Assembly: GCF_000321225.1 (NCBI RefSeq)
Contig: NW_004451008.1
Location: 1,321,049 to 1,385,048, forward strand
Source: Odobenus rosmarus divergens
Taxonomy: Eukaryota > Chordata > Mammalia > Carnivora > Odobenidae
Length of the DNA: 64,000 nt
Direction: 5' to 3'
This document shows, piece after piece, positions 1 to 10,529 of this stretch (position 1 is the stretch's first letter; every line of letters begins with the position of its first letter). The translations under genes were made by a program, and so were the position numbers. The notes beneath the pieces are model-generated. The model saw only the letters and a program-made list of their open reading frames with translations. It did not search any database and had not been told where the DNA came from.

Positions 1-846
1 CCTGTCTGCTTGATTGCAGAGGAGGTACATAGAAACAGTAGAAGGTACAGATGGGCACGAGAGTGTCCCCTCCTCTCTTGCCACTGTTTCTGCATTTTCT
101 CAAGACCAGTATCTCTGAGTGTGTGGTTACATATAACCTTCTTTTTCTAGAGACTTTTGATGATTTTGGTAGAGAATTATACATAGAGAGGAAGAAAGTA
201 TAATTATAGCAAATGGGAATATTGCATTAAATCTAAAAAAAAAAATAAAGGGACTTAAAGATGTGAAGATCCTCTGTGGCCACTTTTGAGCTTTCAGCCT
301 AGATCCTCTACCTTCAGATTTGACCATTTCCTCCTCTCTCATATCAGGTGTCTTATTGTTCAAAGGTCTTCATCCAAATTTCCACCTCAACCCCACTTCC
401 TTCTAGGAAAAGTTACCTCTTCATGAAGGAAGATTTTTTCCCCCAAGGGCCTTTGCTCTTTCCTGATGTAAAATGACTTAAGCCTTAATTATGTGGTCCT
501 AGCACTCCAAGCCCTCATAATGTCGGTCATCAATCAAATTTCCTAGACAGGCAGGCACAGGATGGATGCTGGATTCCCAGGGGAAGCTGAACGTGGAGTT
601 GCCTTTTGAGGGTTCCCTTTCTCTATTCCCTTGTGAATGTGAGGCTGAAAGTTCCTCTTAACGGTATCCTATTAAGATAGGATAATCTCCCAAGGACAAA
701 CATCAGTTGTGTGTTTGAGTGTGCATGTGTGTATCTGTGCAGGCATGTGTGAGTTTGTTTGTGAGGCTCCTGGGGACGGTTCAGGTAAAATGGGTTTTAC
801 CCAACTAAAAATAGAATCAATTACTCATTTTAAAATGGAGTCAATG
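1..846. other. Non-repetitive DNA, no gene seen
   Basis: No exon, RNA gene or clear repeat. A short A-run lies near 235-246, and a TG-rich, imperfect stretch at about 708-765 looks like a decayed GT microsatellite. The last bases, 838-846, are the left TSD of the L1 that follows. Confidence 0.5.
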
Positions 847-1408
847 ATCTCACTGATATGAGGAGTTTGAGAAACAAGACAGAGAATCATAGGTGAAGGG
901 AGGAAAAAATGAAACAAGATGAAACCAGAGAGGGAGACAAACCATAAGAGACTCTTAATCTCAGGAAACAAACTGAGGGTTGCTGGAGTGGTGGGGGGTG
1001 GGAGGGATGGGGTGGCTGGGTGATGGACTTGGGGAGGGTGTGTGCTCTGGTGAGTGCTGTGAATTGTGTAAGACTGATGAATCACAGACCTGTATCTCTG
1101 AAACAAATAATACATTTTATGTTAAAAAAAAAAAAAAGAGTAGGAAGGGAAAAATGAAGGGGGGGAATGGGAGGGGGAGACGAACCATGAGAGACTATGG
1201 ACTCTGAGAAACAAACTGAGGGTTTCAGAGGGGAGGGGGTTGGGGGGACGGGTTAGCCCAGTGATGGATATTAAGAAGGGCACGTTCTGCATGGAGCACT
1301 GGGTGTTATATGCAAACAATGAATCATGGAACACTACATAAAAAACTAATAATGTAATGTATGGTGACTAACATAACATAATAAAATAAAATTAATAATA
1401 AAAAAATC
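847..1408 (+). mobile_element. 5'-truncated carnivore L1 3' UTR with two tandem modules
   Basis: This is the 3' end of a young carnivore L1, inserted in plus orientation and cut off in the 3' UTR, so no ORF2 remains. It is flanked by 'gagtcaatg' at 838-846 and 1409-1417, read as a 9-bp TSD. It holds two related modules. The first is about 847-1137 and ends in an A-run at 1124-1137. The second is about 1138-1408 and ends in an A-rich tail after 'taacataacataataaaat'. Both contain 'aaacaaactgaggg' (966-979 and 1210-1223) and an 'aaccat(a/g)agagact' block, offset by about 244 bases, so one arose by duplication of the other. G-rich segments (about 990-1040, 1228-1250) are typical of L1 3' UTRs. 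A second copy with the same junction lies at 60680-61039. Confidence 0.85.
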
Positions 1409-1727
1409 GAGTCAATGGAACCCCATTATTAAATGAGAAGTATTTTATTTCTCTTCTGCTCAGTCTTGATCCCTGCCAGAATCACGTCAGTCTTGTGCCC
1501 CAGACTGTCAATTCAGTGGTTTCCACCCCCAACCCCAACCAAACGAACACACACACAACCCTGAAAGAATATCCACTTGTCAGTGGTGATTTGCCCCTGA
1601 GGATACACAGACAAGGTCTAATTCATCTTTTATGAGAGGCTTTCCTGTATTTCAAGATAATTACCATGTCTTTCACAAACCTATTCTCCTAGATAAACAT
1701 TTAAGCTGGCTTAATAAAATGTTACCT
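1409..1727. other. Short unique spacer
   Basis: Between the L1 TSD and the next SINE. Apart from a CA-rich bit near 1540-1556 it has no recognised repeat or coding signal. Bases 1717-1727 are the left TSD of the SINE that follows. Confidence 0.4.
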
Positions 1728-1931
1728 GGGGGTGCCTGGATGGTTGGGTTGGTTAAGCATCTGACTCTTGGTTTGGCCTCAGGTTGTGATCTCAGGGTTG
1801 TGAGATCGAGCCCCGAGTTGGGCTCTGAGCTCAGCCCAGAGTCTGCTTGAGATTCTCTCTCCCTCTCCCTCTGCCCCTCCTGCTCATGCACACTCTTTCT
1901 CTCTGAAATAAGTAAATCTGAAAAAAAAATT
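1728..1931 (+). mobile_element. SINEC (tRNA-derived carnivore SINE), older copy
   Basis: Head 'ggtgcctggatggttgggtt' is followed by the B-box-like 'gagatcgagcccc', a CT-rich body and an A-rich tail. The TSD is 'aaat(g/t)ttacct' at 1717-1727 and 1932-1942, 10 of 11 matching. Divergence from other copies ('gactcttggtttggcctcag') marks it as one of the older ones here. Confidence 0.9.
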
Positions 1932-2334
1932 AAATTTTACCTAACAAATGTCACTTGACCAATGCAAAAAAGATAGGAAAAACATTCATACACCTATTAT
2001 TTTTATTCTAGATATTTCAGTTTGCACCCAACAGAAATCCAAATGGTTGGACAAAGAATATGGATAACTATGGGAAATTGAACATAAAGTGTTAAGTCGT
2101 TAATCTGCTTCTATTTCTTTTCTTTTGTGTCTAGTACATAGTCAAAAAAGACAAAGAGTAAAGAAGACTGTGGAAACAGGTCCTATTTTAATCTAATAAT
2201 TATTTTCCTAGCTAGACAAGTCCTACAAAACCACATCATAAATATTTAACACCCACTAACATTTAGTAATAATCTACTATATTTCAGTCACCATTTATCA
2301 GACATCTAGAAAACCCTTGGTAAAAGCCTATTGG

Positions 2335-2475
2335 GTGAATACTAAGTATTACTTAATTCTTACAACTTCGTAAAGTAGAAATTATCCCCATTTCCTAGAT
2401 GAGGACATTAGAATTTGGGAAGGTGAAGTGAATGGGCCAAATTGTTACAATTAAAAAGTGCAGAATCCAGGTCCT
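2335..2475 (-). repeat. MIR (ancient tRNA-SINE)
   Basis: The sequence reads as the reverse complement of MIR: 'attatccccatttcctagatgaggacatt', a gap, then the remnant of the 'gccaaggtcacacagct' region as 'gggccaaattgttacaatt', ending in 'gcagaatccagg'. Strongly decayed and without visible TSD, as expected for a repeat that predates the placental radiation. Confidence 0.6.
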
Positions 2476-2479
2476 TCCT

Positions 2480-3205
2480 TCTTCTTGCTGAATTCAGTAC
2501 ATCCCTATCCTGGGTAGTGGTTGTGGGGGACGTGTGGGTTAGAGGTGGTACAAGTGTGTTTTTTCCTTGGTGTCTTACCTTCTACATCTGAGGAGGAAGA
2601 GTCCAGGCTCAATTCAGGAAGGGGAGGAACACTGGGCTGGTCTTGGAAAAATAGTGGGCAGAGGAGGCATAGGAGGGGACAATGACGGGGAGGAACTTAA
2701 CAGCCAAGATAAGGAGAGAGGAATGTGCTGGGGTACATGGCCTATACTGAGTAGACCAGTCCAGCTGGATACGGGAGGACTCATTTTGGGAGTGTTGGAG
2801 GTTGGTTTGGAATTCTGTGTTAGTTTGATTATAGTCTTTGAAATAGTTTGACTGTGGAGAGTTTTGAATAACAAATTTAGAAGGCTTGTTACTATGGATT
2901 GGTCAAGGCCAAAAGAACTGATTGGTCCTGTTTCCAGAGATATAGATAAATCTGTTCAGGGAAAATTCCATCTTCATGTTGTTTGGCCAGTTCTGGGCTG
3001 GCCTTTCCTCACCATTGGAATGGTGAACTGTATAATTCAGATTTAGGTTTGAGAATAAGAACCAGGGTAACTCTTTTGGTCCGCTTATTTGTCATTAGAA
3101 TTGGTGAAAAAATAAGAGTTCTTCACATGACACCTGGCATGTATTTAACTTGGGAGTCCTTAGAAATGTTTAACAACAGAATTCAAAGATTCAGGATCCT
3201 GTAGC
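2480..3205. other. Unassigned DNA, no gene seen
   Basis: GT- and GA-rich but not simple repeat. Open stretches up to 94 codons (2567-2851) run on both strands at once, which argues against coding. No splice-flanked exon or known repeat recognised. Confidence 0.4.
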
Positions 3206-3222
3206 CCAGACATTTAATTCTT

Positions 3223-3425
3223 TTTTTTTTTTTTTTAAGATTTTATTTATTTATTTGACAGCGAGAGACACAGCGAGAGAGCGAACACAAGCAGGGGGAG
3301 TGGGAGAGGGAGAAGCAGGCTTCCCGCCGAGCAGGGAGCCCGATGTGGGGCTCGATCCCAGGACCCTGGGACCATGACCTGAACCGAAGGCAGACGCTTA
3401 ACGAATGAGCCACCCAGGCGCCCCC
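3223..3425 (-). mobile_element. SINEC, young arctoid-type copy
   Basis: Left to right: T-run (reverse of the A tail), 'aagattttatttatttattt', a body with cagcgagag and the aagcagggggag block, then the reversed head ending 'gccacccaggcgccc'. The TSD 'agacatttaattctt' is perfect at 3208-3222 and 3426-3440. The perfect TSD and near-consensus body suggest a fairly recent insertion. Confidence 0.95.
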
Positions 3426-3474
3426 AGACATTTAATTCTTAATCTTTCCTTCATCCCAAGTCCAACAAGAGGAA

Positions 3475-3635
3475 GCCAATGAATTTATTCAACAAATTCA
3501 TATATAACAAATTTGTATACAACAGATATGTAAAAAGAAGCTACATGTGCTAGGCAGTGGGCCAGTGCTCAAAAAATCAGGGGCGAGCAAACCAGACATA
3601 ATTCTTGTCTTCAAATACTTTACAGTCTCTGTTCT
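3475..3635 (-). repeat. L2 3' end
   Basis: Reverse complement of the L2 3' terminus: 'tttattcaacaaattcatat' corresponds to the terminal tgaatgaa region, then 'gtgctaggcagtggg' and 'cttgtcttcaaatac' (reverse of the agggacaag/ttgtctg part). Ancient and divergent. The same family recurs on both strands in this window. Confidence 0.5.
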
Positions 3636-3639
3636 GAAC

Positions 3640-4275
3640 TAATCATCCTATGATGCTGTTATGCAGTATTGCTGTGTTTGAGGGTGATGGGATATTACCG
3701 AATTTAAGATGTCCAGCAAAGGAAAAGGATACTTGACTACGGGGTGATCTTCCTGACTCTGGAGGTGATTCCTGCACTGAGTAGGAACTGGACTTAAATT
3801 TCTCAAATACCTTCCCAACATGGGAATATAAAAACCTGTTTATAAGTATGGGCATCTGAGCATGGGATGGGGCCTTTTACTGGGATTAGACTCAAAAGGA
3901 GTAAAAAATGGAAGCGGGGATATATTTTTCTTCCCTCCTCTGGAGGAAAAGCAATGTAGGGTGGAGCAAATAGGCCAAGTCCTCTCGGGAGAGCTGAGGA
4001 ATGTAAAGAATTATCAGAGTTCTTTCACAAAAAAATCACCCTCCAGGTTTAGCCTGATTCCGAAGTCAAGAAAGCATGAGATTGCTTTCCTTTCGCCCCA
4101 GGCTTGGCACTTGAACTGACTCAGGCAAGGAGAAAAGTTAGATCAGTTCTTAATCTTAAGAAGTTTGCCATCAGCAGGTTGGTACAAAGATGCATTTGAG
4201 GTAATCAGCTTATTTCGTGGCTTAGGCTTGTACTGGCAACATGCAGGTACACCAGTCCCTCCTCAAAATCTCATG
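3640..4275. other. Unassigned DNA, no gene seen
   Basis: Balanced composition without a recognised repeat. Open stretches of 70-85 codons in both directions lack a recognisable domain. Confidence 0.35.
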
Positions 4276-4279
4276 AGAT

Positions 4280-4440
4280 TATTTATGTAAACTCTCTGAG
4301 TCTCAGTTTCCCCATCTGTTTCATGATAATGATGATATTGTTTGGGGGGCACCGTAAGGACTAAATGATACCACTTAGGTAATTTGCCAAACACAGTGCC
4401 TGTCACCTGGCTAGAACCCAATACTTGCCTCATACCATCA
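4280..4440 (+). repeat. MIR
   Basis: 'tctcagtttccccatctgtt' then 'ataatgatgat', 'aggactaaatgata' and 'cacagtgcctgtcacctggc' follow the MIR core and 3' end in order. A SINEC inserted just downstream at 4468. Confidence 0.8.
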
Positions 4441-4467
4441 CATCGAGGAGAATTGAAATACTTTTTA

Positions 4468-4656
4468 TTATTTAAAGATTTTATGTATTTATTTGAGAGA
4501 GAGCAAGAGGAGAGAGAGCACGAGTGGGGTCAGGGGCAGGGGAGAAGCAGGCTCTCCACTGAGCAGGGAGCCTGATGAGGGGCTTGATCCTGGGACTCCA
4601 GGACCATGACTGAGCCGAAGGCAGACACTTAACCAACTGAGCCATCCAGGCGCCCC
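4468..4656 (-). mobile_element. SINEC
   Basis: 'aaagattttatgtatttatt' tail side, a GA-rich body with 'gggcaggggagaagcaggct', and a reversed head ending 'gccatccaggcgcccc'. TSD 'tgaaata(c/t)ttttt' at about 4454-4467 and 4657-4670. The body has 'gcaagaggagagagagcac' rather than the 'gggaacacaagcagg' block, so it belongs to a different subfamily from the 3223 copy. Confidence 0.9.
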
Positions 4657-4671
4657 TGAAATATTTTTTAA

Positions 4672-5537
4672 AAAATTACACATTTTGTGAGAGAAGTTTG
4701 ACAAGAAAGATAGCAAACTATTAGTTATTAACATTTTCTCCAATCAGTTTCTAAGTTCCTTAAGGTATTCATCCCAAAATTGGTGGGAAGAAGCTCAAAG
4801 GAGACAGCACACAGGAAAGCCTTTGCAAACTCTTAAGTACCCCCCACATATGAAGGACCATTAGGCCTGAGGGGGCCTGCTCACTGGCTCTGCAGCAAAG
4901 GTGCTGGTGTCCTGAGGCCGGCAGCATTGTGTGGAAAAGGCCTTCATTTTCAGCCCTACGTGCCTGTTAATGATGACCACAAGTGAAGCAGTAGTGAGAA
5001 GGTTTTCCACCATCGTGCCTTTTTCTAACACCAATTTGTGAAACCTATGGCTGTTCTGCTTCTGGGAGCTTGGGTCCCAGAGGCTCGTCATAGACAAGGT
5101 CACTCCAGTGAACCTCTGCTCATCTCCAGCTGGTGTGACTCTGACTTCCCAAGAGGAGATAAGTGACTGATAAGCCCATGGAGAGGGGACGGAGATACTT
5201 CTCATTGACAACTTGGGGCTGATGACAGAGTGCTGGTCAGAAGGGTGGGATGCAAGCTGCCTTGTTGCCCCTTTAGCTGCTGCCACTCTAATTGCTCCCT
5301 GGTACTGTCATGGGGCAGGGTGATGATGATCTATCTCACCAAAGACCATTCTGAAACTGTTTTGGGGGGTGCTTCTGGGAGGAGCAGAGGCAAATCCTGC
5401 CAGAGCTTTCTGATACCACCAACTCCGTCAAGTGTGCCTTCTTGACTAGAGCCCTCAAGTTGCAGGTCAGCCTCCACTTAAATGTAAACCTGCAAGAGAA
5501 ACTGCTTCTAAGTGGACTCATTTCAGCTTTTCCTTTC
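4672..5537. other. Unassigned region with the longest minus-strand open stretch
   Basis: Contains a 141-codon minus-strand open stretch (5286 to 4861, ATG to stop) that does not overlap a repeat I recognise. Its protein shows no domain, signal peptide or family that I know. There is no TATA box or CpG-rich promoter visible. It could be chance, a decayed processed pseudogene or an unannotated exon; chance is most likely at this length in about 43% GC DNA. Confidence 0.3.
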
Positions 5538-5640
5538 AATAAATAAATAAATACATGAATACATAAATAAAATTAAATTAAATTAAAATTAAAAAAATTA
5601 AAAAGACCCCCCCCATATATATATATTTATTTTTTTCTAA
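5538..5640. repeat. AT-rich low-complexity tract
   Basis: Runs of aataaataaata, aaattaaatt and a short C-run (about 5608-5615) followed by (AT)n near 5616-5627. No insertion boundaries seen. It may be the degenerated tail of an old retroelement. Confidence 0.7.
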
Positions 5641-5649
5641 CTATTATGC

Positions 5650-5860
5650 TTCCAGGGCACTAAGTAATTCTCAAACTTCAACATGCATCAAAATCACCTG
5701 AAAAATCTATAAATGTGCAGGAACCCCCTCCCTCCACCATCACCACCATCACACCTCACAGACCCAACGGGCTCAGGGACCTGTGTTTTAACCAGTTCCT
5801 CAGGTGATTCCTATGTAGATGATTCTTGCATCACACTTTGAGATACCCTATTCTGGAGGT
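5650..5860 (+). repeat. MER5-like hAT-Charlie DNA transposon remnant
   Basis: 'attctcaaacttcaacatgc' then 'atcaaaatcacctgaaaaat', 'cagggacctgtgttttaac', 'cctcaggtgattc' and a terminal 'acactttgagatacc' follow the MER5A order, including the two inverted ends (ctcaaact... and ...ctttgaga). Non-autonomous and too short for a transposase. Confidence 0.75.
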
Positions 5861-5954
5861 TAAAAATTCAATACAGAAACTATTTCATAGAGTGTTAAGA
5901 CCAAAAGAGACTTTAAGGATATCTAGAACAACCTTTCATTTTACAAACAAGACA

Positions 5955-6205
5955 GTATCATATAGTGGGTAAAAGCACAGACTCTAGCAAAGAGTCAGAG
6001 TTCAAATCCTCACTTGGCCTCTTACAAGCTGATTTTGGGCAAGTTAGTTAAATTCTCTCTGTTTCAGTTTTTCCATCTATGAAATGGAGATAATATGAAA
6101 TAGGATGATATCTACATCACAAAAAGTTTTGCAAGGCTTAAATAAATTAGTAGGGAAACCATTGAGAAAGTGCCTAGCACATAGTAAGCATTTGAAAAAT
6201 ATTAT
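5955..6205 (+). repeat. MIR, nearly full length
   Basis: 'gggtaaaagcacagactct' (tRNA-like head), 'agagttcaaatcctcacttg', 'gggcaagttagttaaattct', 'cagtttttccatctatgaaa' and 'gtgcctagcacatagtaagc' are all in MIR order. One of the most complete MIR copies in the window. Confidence 0.88.
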
Positions 6206-6209
6206 TTGC

Positions 6210-7070
6210 ATCATTCAGGATTCCAAAAAGCAGAACTGCTTCATGTGGCAAAAAATAAGAAATATATTACAAGGATTGAACCGTACACAATTGTGGGAGC
6301 TGATTATGTTGGCTATTTAAGTCTATAATTTCTACATTTGGCGTTGGCCCTGAAGTCAGCAGGGTTAGAAATATAGAGGGAAATAGACGTAGAGATACCA
6401 AGAACAGAGTAGAACCTGTAATAATTATCTGGAACAGTCTCTGTCCCTCACCTCCTTCAATCTCAATGACGCTACTGATGTACAAGATGAGCTGGCTCCC
6501 CACACCACAAAGTGCATTTGGCCCACTTAGCCCAAGACTCAGAGAAGTTGAAGAAGGAGATCTTGCAGAAGCTGGAGGAGATGAAGGCCCAACTGTAACC
6601 CATAACAATCAAGTAAGCTTTTAGACTGGTGACAACAGTGCCTGCCCTCACCGACTTTCAGAGTGCAAAAATATAAAATGACTCTCCTTCATGTCCCTCT
6701 TCTCACATGACCTTAATTTGCAACACTGACTTGTGACCAACTCTAACTTGAAACCATATAGAGAAGAGAATTCTAGGATTTGCAGTTCCAGGTTAGCTGA
6801 ACTGATACAGTACAAGACCACCATATTACTGGTTTCTCTTACTACTCATCACAAAACTGCTACAGAGATGGAAAGTAATTTATTCAAAGTCACACAGCAA
6901 ATTTGAAGGAGAAGATTTACAAGGGCCTGGACATATTCCTTTCTATATATGCTATTCAAGCCTCTTGGTTATCACAATGATCTTATGAAGCTGTCCATTT
7001 GAATGGTCTCTGGACCTACAGACAGAAGACCTGAGGGGTGATGAACCTATTTCAATAATACATTAACTGC
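6210..7070. other. Unassigned, possibly an old repeat
   Basis: The part at 6230-6600 ('aacagtctctgtccctcacc', 'caccacaaagtgcatttggc') feels like a dispersed mammalian repeat, but I cannot name it. A short MIR-like patch lies at 6860-6905 (reverse). No gene seen. Confidence 0.3.
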
Positions 7071-7073
7071 AGG

Positions 7074-7215
7074 TCTGCTAGGTGTCAGGTATGCCCCCCC
7101 TGAGAGAGGAGTCCTTACCCTCAAACCGCTCACAGAGAAGACAAGTGCATGAGTTAGTACAATAAATGCTAGAGAGACATAGCTTTCCAGAGAGAGACAA
7201 TGGCAATGTTTGGCT
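7074..7215 (-). repeat. L2 3' end fragment
   Basis: 'gtctgctaggtgtcaggt' followed by 'gagtccttaccctcaaacc' and 'cagagaagacaagtg' is the reverse of the L2 3' end (agggcaggg...). Divergent. Confidence 0.45.
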
Positions 7216-7219
7216 AGAG

Positions 7220-8955
7220 CTTGATGAAAAATGGTTATCAAGATAATGTTGGGGCCTTTGGCCTAAGAGGCAAAATTCATCACATCTAACTCTTACCTCT
7301 CCGCTCTTATCCCTTGGTACTCTGCCCTGGTGAAGCAGGATATATGGTTTTTCTGAAACTGAGGGGTTTCCCAGGCTGCAGGACTTCCAGAGCTGAAACT
7401 GGAAAGGGTGTGGCAAACTGGGATAAGTCGGTCACCTCAAGGCCCAACAAAATAGAGGGACTTAATAAAGAGAAACCGCAAGTCAGTAAGCAGAACCAGC
7501 TAAATACAGTATACTACTCTTTTGGCTATTATGGTGGACTTAAAAAAAAAGGTACCAACCCTGCAGTTCTCAGCCCAACAAGTCCAAGAACCACTCATAA
7601 GCAATAAACAAACCAATTAAAGAAGGCATGTGGACTCTCTGGTCACCCTCAACCTTCCTCAAAGGTTTCTGAACTTCTTTTCCACTCAGATTCCCAAATT
7701 CTCTTACCTCTTGTTTGTTCTCGGAGGTATCAAAGACCGTTGGACCTGGTTTATGTTGGGTCTCTGTGGCTTTTACTTTGGGTCTTTCACTGACTTTGGC
7801 TTCACTGTTGCCTTCGTGATTCTTTCCAATTAAGAACTATGAGAGGACACTCACACTCAAAGCACCCAGCACCACCAAGATGGAAAGACCTTGAGTAGAA
7901 AAGAAGGTACTGGTGTTCATGTTTGGTTGCCAGTGCTGAGATGAGATGGTCACTTAAGAAATTCTCCAGCTCTTTGGATGGAAAGTTTGAAATAAGCAGG
8001 GGTGCCTATCAAGACCTTTAGTTTTCACCATACAAACATCGTATCAGATGAATCACCTTCCGGATCTACCAACCAGGGTCTTTGTTTGGCTTGCACAACT
8101 AAAATTAGCAGCCCATTCATAATCCATAATGGCTGGGGAATTATCTCATACACATGGGACAAAGGAGAGGGATCCGAAGAGGGGCCTCTTCCCTAAGTCT
8201 CATCCATGAGATTCTTCTCGTTAAAGAGGCGCTCTCAAGCGTCCAATTTACCGCAATTATAGCAATCAAAAAAGCATTCATCCTTCTTCCGCACCTGACA
8301 AGCCAGCTCATGCATTCTCCCCAACAGTGGTGGGGAGGATGTTAATGCAGCTCCCATCCCCCTGGTTCCAGCTATAGCCATCAGTATCACTCCTACTCCC
8401 ACCCTCACAGCCGGAGTTGGTTCACAGGCCAAGGGGCTCAGTCATGTTGACACCACATGGTAGACCTGTAGCTGCCCAGACCCACATGGGCTCACTGGTT
8501 CTCCAGGGAAAGAGGGCAATTAGTTTTTGATACTGGCTTATATATCTGTACCCCCCAAAGGCTGGATGGAAGAGAAGTGATTATAGACAACCTCTTCCAT
8601 TTTGTAAGTTTCTAAGGCTGATTAAGGAGTTCCTGCTGTGAAAACAGGTGCAGGTGTAGCACCATGGAGAAGCTAGGGCTTGTCTGATTGCTTCATTGTG
8701 CTAGCCTTCATGGCATTTGAATGGGCGCTTTGTGAGTACACAGTCTCCCCAGATTGCAGGGAACGGCTGCTGCTGGTGGCGGGTGGGGGTCTGTTGATTA
8801 AAGTCCCATTAACAAAGCACAAATAACTCTCAACTTCCTCTTCTCACCTGCTTCTTTGTTTTCGTCTAAAGGCTCTTGGGAGATCTGAAAATGTTACTTA
8901 ATTATTCCAACCCCCATGCTGCTGCTACTACGACTCCTTCCAGAGCATGCCTTCT
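7220..8955. other. Long unique stretch, no gene found
   Basis: I recognise no SINE, LINE or LTR in this 1.7-kb stretch. Several 60-110 codon open stretches occur on both strands. About 8000-8460 has a weak resemblance to a decayed retroviral env reading frame, considered and not accepted. About 8540-8800 carries GT/GC-rich unique sequence. Confidence 0.4.
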
Positions 8956-8971
8956 CCAGCAGGACATCTTT

Positions 8972-9167
8972 TTTTTTTTTTTTCTTTTTTAAGATTTTCT
9001 TTATTTATTTGACAGAGACATAGCGAGAGCAGGAACACAAGCAGGGGGAGTGGGAGAGGGAGAAGCAGGCTTCCTGAAGCAGGGCTCGATCCCAGGACTC
9101 CGGGATCATGACCTGAGCCCAAGGCAGATGCTTAACGTCTAAGCCACCCAGGCACCCCCCTGCCGCC
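8972..9167 (-). mobile_element. SINEC, arctoid type
   Basis: T-run interrupted by one C, 'aagattttctttatttattt', a body with 'aggaacacaagcaggggg', and a reversed head 'gccacccaggcacccccc'. TSD 'cagca(g/a)g(a/g)catcttt' at 8957-8971 and 9168-9182. The copy has a deletion where 'cccgctgagcagggagcc' should stand (only 'cctgaagcagggctcgatcc' remains), so it is shorter than consensus. Confidence 0.92.
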
Positions 9168-9182
9168 CAGCAAGGCATCTTT

Positions 9183-9475
9183 AACATTCTTGTGAACTGC
9201 TCTAGGCTTACCAATGGATGTAATAAGTCTGTAGCCACTCCAGTCCCAAGCTGGTATTGACTCATCTATAGGCACTACCTCTGTGTTCCTCCCCTGAAGC
9301 CCTGACTGCCCCACCTGTGACATGCTTCTGTTTGCCTTCAAGGCCACTGATCACAGTCCTTAGGTTATTTATTACTCACCATGTTTCCCTCAGTTCCTGC
9401 CAAGAGTGTTTGGAAAACAATATGCAGATCTTTGTTGTTTTAAGGATGATCACTGAGCCCAATGGAACATTCTCG
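9183..9475. other. Unique spacer
   Basis: No repeat or coding feature recognised between the SINE TSD and the next MIR. Confidence 0.35.
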
Positions 9476-9477
9476 TA

Positions 9478-9630
9478 ACATTTTCTCAGCCTCCACATCT
9501 TTAAATGGGGATAATGGGGTAATGAGACTTCCAAAGCATTATTATGAGTTCCCAATGAGATAGCATTTGCAGAATACCAAGTGTTCAGTTGAGTGTGTGC
9601 TCAATTAAGGTGTATTATTATTCCATGATT
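9478..9630 (+). repeat. MIR
   Basis: 'ttctcagcctccacatcttt', 'aaatggggataatggggtaa', 'gagttcccaatgagatagca' and 'gtgtgctcaattaaggtg' match the middle and 3' part of MIR. Confidence 0.7.
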
Positions 9631-9894
9631 GTTTCTGTCATGTTAATTGTCGAGTTATTTTTAATAACATTCCAGAGAATGTCTTGCTATCTCCCAATCT
9701 GACAATATGTTCTCCTAGAGCTGGACACTTCTGGATTTTCTATTTGTCCACACAATTTACCAGGCATCTAGAATACAGAAAGAGCTAGGAGCATCAGACC
9801 GGAGTCTTGACATTGCCAATTATACCACATTCCTCTCTCTGGTTGTCTTTCAATTGTCCTTTGTCTCCTCTGTGCCATTCCTCTTCCTTTCCTC

Positions 9895-10060
9895 CTTAAA
9901 TACCTGCCCTCTCTTACCTCGGCCCCACCTATTGCAATTCCCCTCCTCCTCCAGGCTTAAATCAAATGCCCACCTTCCGTGGTGAATCCCTCCGCCGGTT
10001 GCCCCAGCCTATACCAGCCTCTTCTCCCAGATTGCTAATCCCTTCATGGTAGCACCACAA
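9895..10060 (+). repeat. Possible L2 fragment
   Basis: 'ctcctccaggcttaaatcaa', 'atgcccaccttccgtggtga' and 'cccttcatggtagcaccac' resemble the L2 3' region, where the text runs 'caaatgccacctcctcc...aagccttccctg'. Weak. Confidence 0.3.
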
Positions 10061-10164
10061 AGCCTAGCAAACTATTGCTTTTTAAAAGCCTCACATTAAT
10101 ATAGAAAAAATGCAATCTTTCTTATCTTTTTGCAACCCTCTTTCCCCTACTGTGCTTTCTACAT

Positions 10165-10525
10165 TTATGTAGCACTTGAGGGCAGAGGTTGGCAATCAAT
10201 GGTCCCGTGGCCAAATCTGCCCTTCTTTCTCTTTCTGTCTGGCCTAGAGCTAAGACATTTTTTTTTTAAATGGTTGAAAACATCAAAAGAAGAATAATAT
10301 TTCATGACATATGAAAATTACATGAGGTTTAAATTCCAGCATCTATAAACAAAGCTTTATCAGAACACAGCCATACCCATTTTTTTTTTTTATGTATTGT
10401 CTACAATTGCCTTCACACTACAATGGTGGGCTTCAGTGGCTACAAGAGACTATATGACACACAAAGTTTGAATTATTTACTATCTGACCCTTTACAGAAA
10501 AAGGTTGCTGACCCTTGCTTTAAAG
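10165..10525 (+). repeat. hAT-type non-autonomous DNA transposon (TIR 'agggttggcaaac' family)
   Basis: The left end 'gcagaggttggcaatcaatg' and the right end 'aaaggttgctgacccttg' are near-inverted copies. Internal blocks 'ccgtggccaaatctgccc', 'gaacacagccatacccat', 'gtctacaattgccttcacac' and 'actatctgaccctttacaga' follow the known mammalian element in order. No transposase ORF. T- and A-rich patches at 10258-10268 and 10380-10392 are later expansions. Orientation is arbitrary because the ends are inverted. Confidence 0.75.
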
Positions 10526-10529
10526 TGCA

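Noticed and set aside
990..1040. G-quadruplex or CpG-island promoter
   Set aside because: The G-rich text is part of the L1 3' UTR module, and CpG is scarce.
8000..8460. Possible remnant of a retroviral env gene (a Pro/Ala/Val-rich stretch resembling a fusion-peptide region near 8345-8440)
   Set aside because: The resemblance is short and from memory. There are in-frame stops upstream, no flanking LTR, and no pol or gag near. A TBLASTN search against ERV Env proteins would decide.
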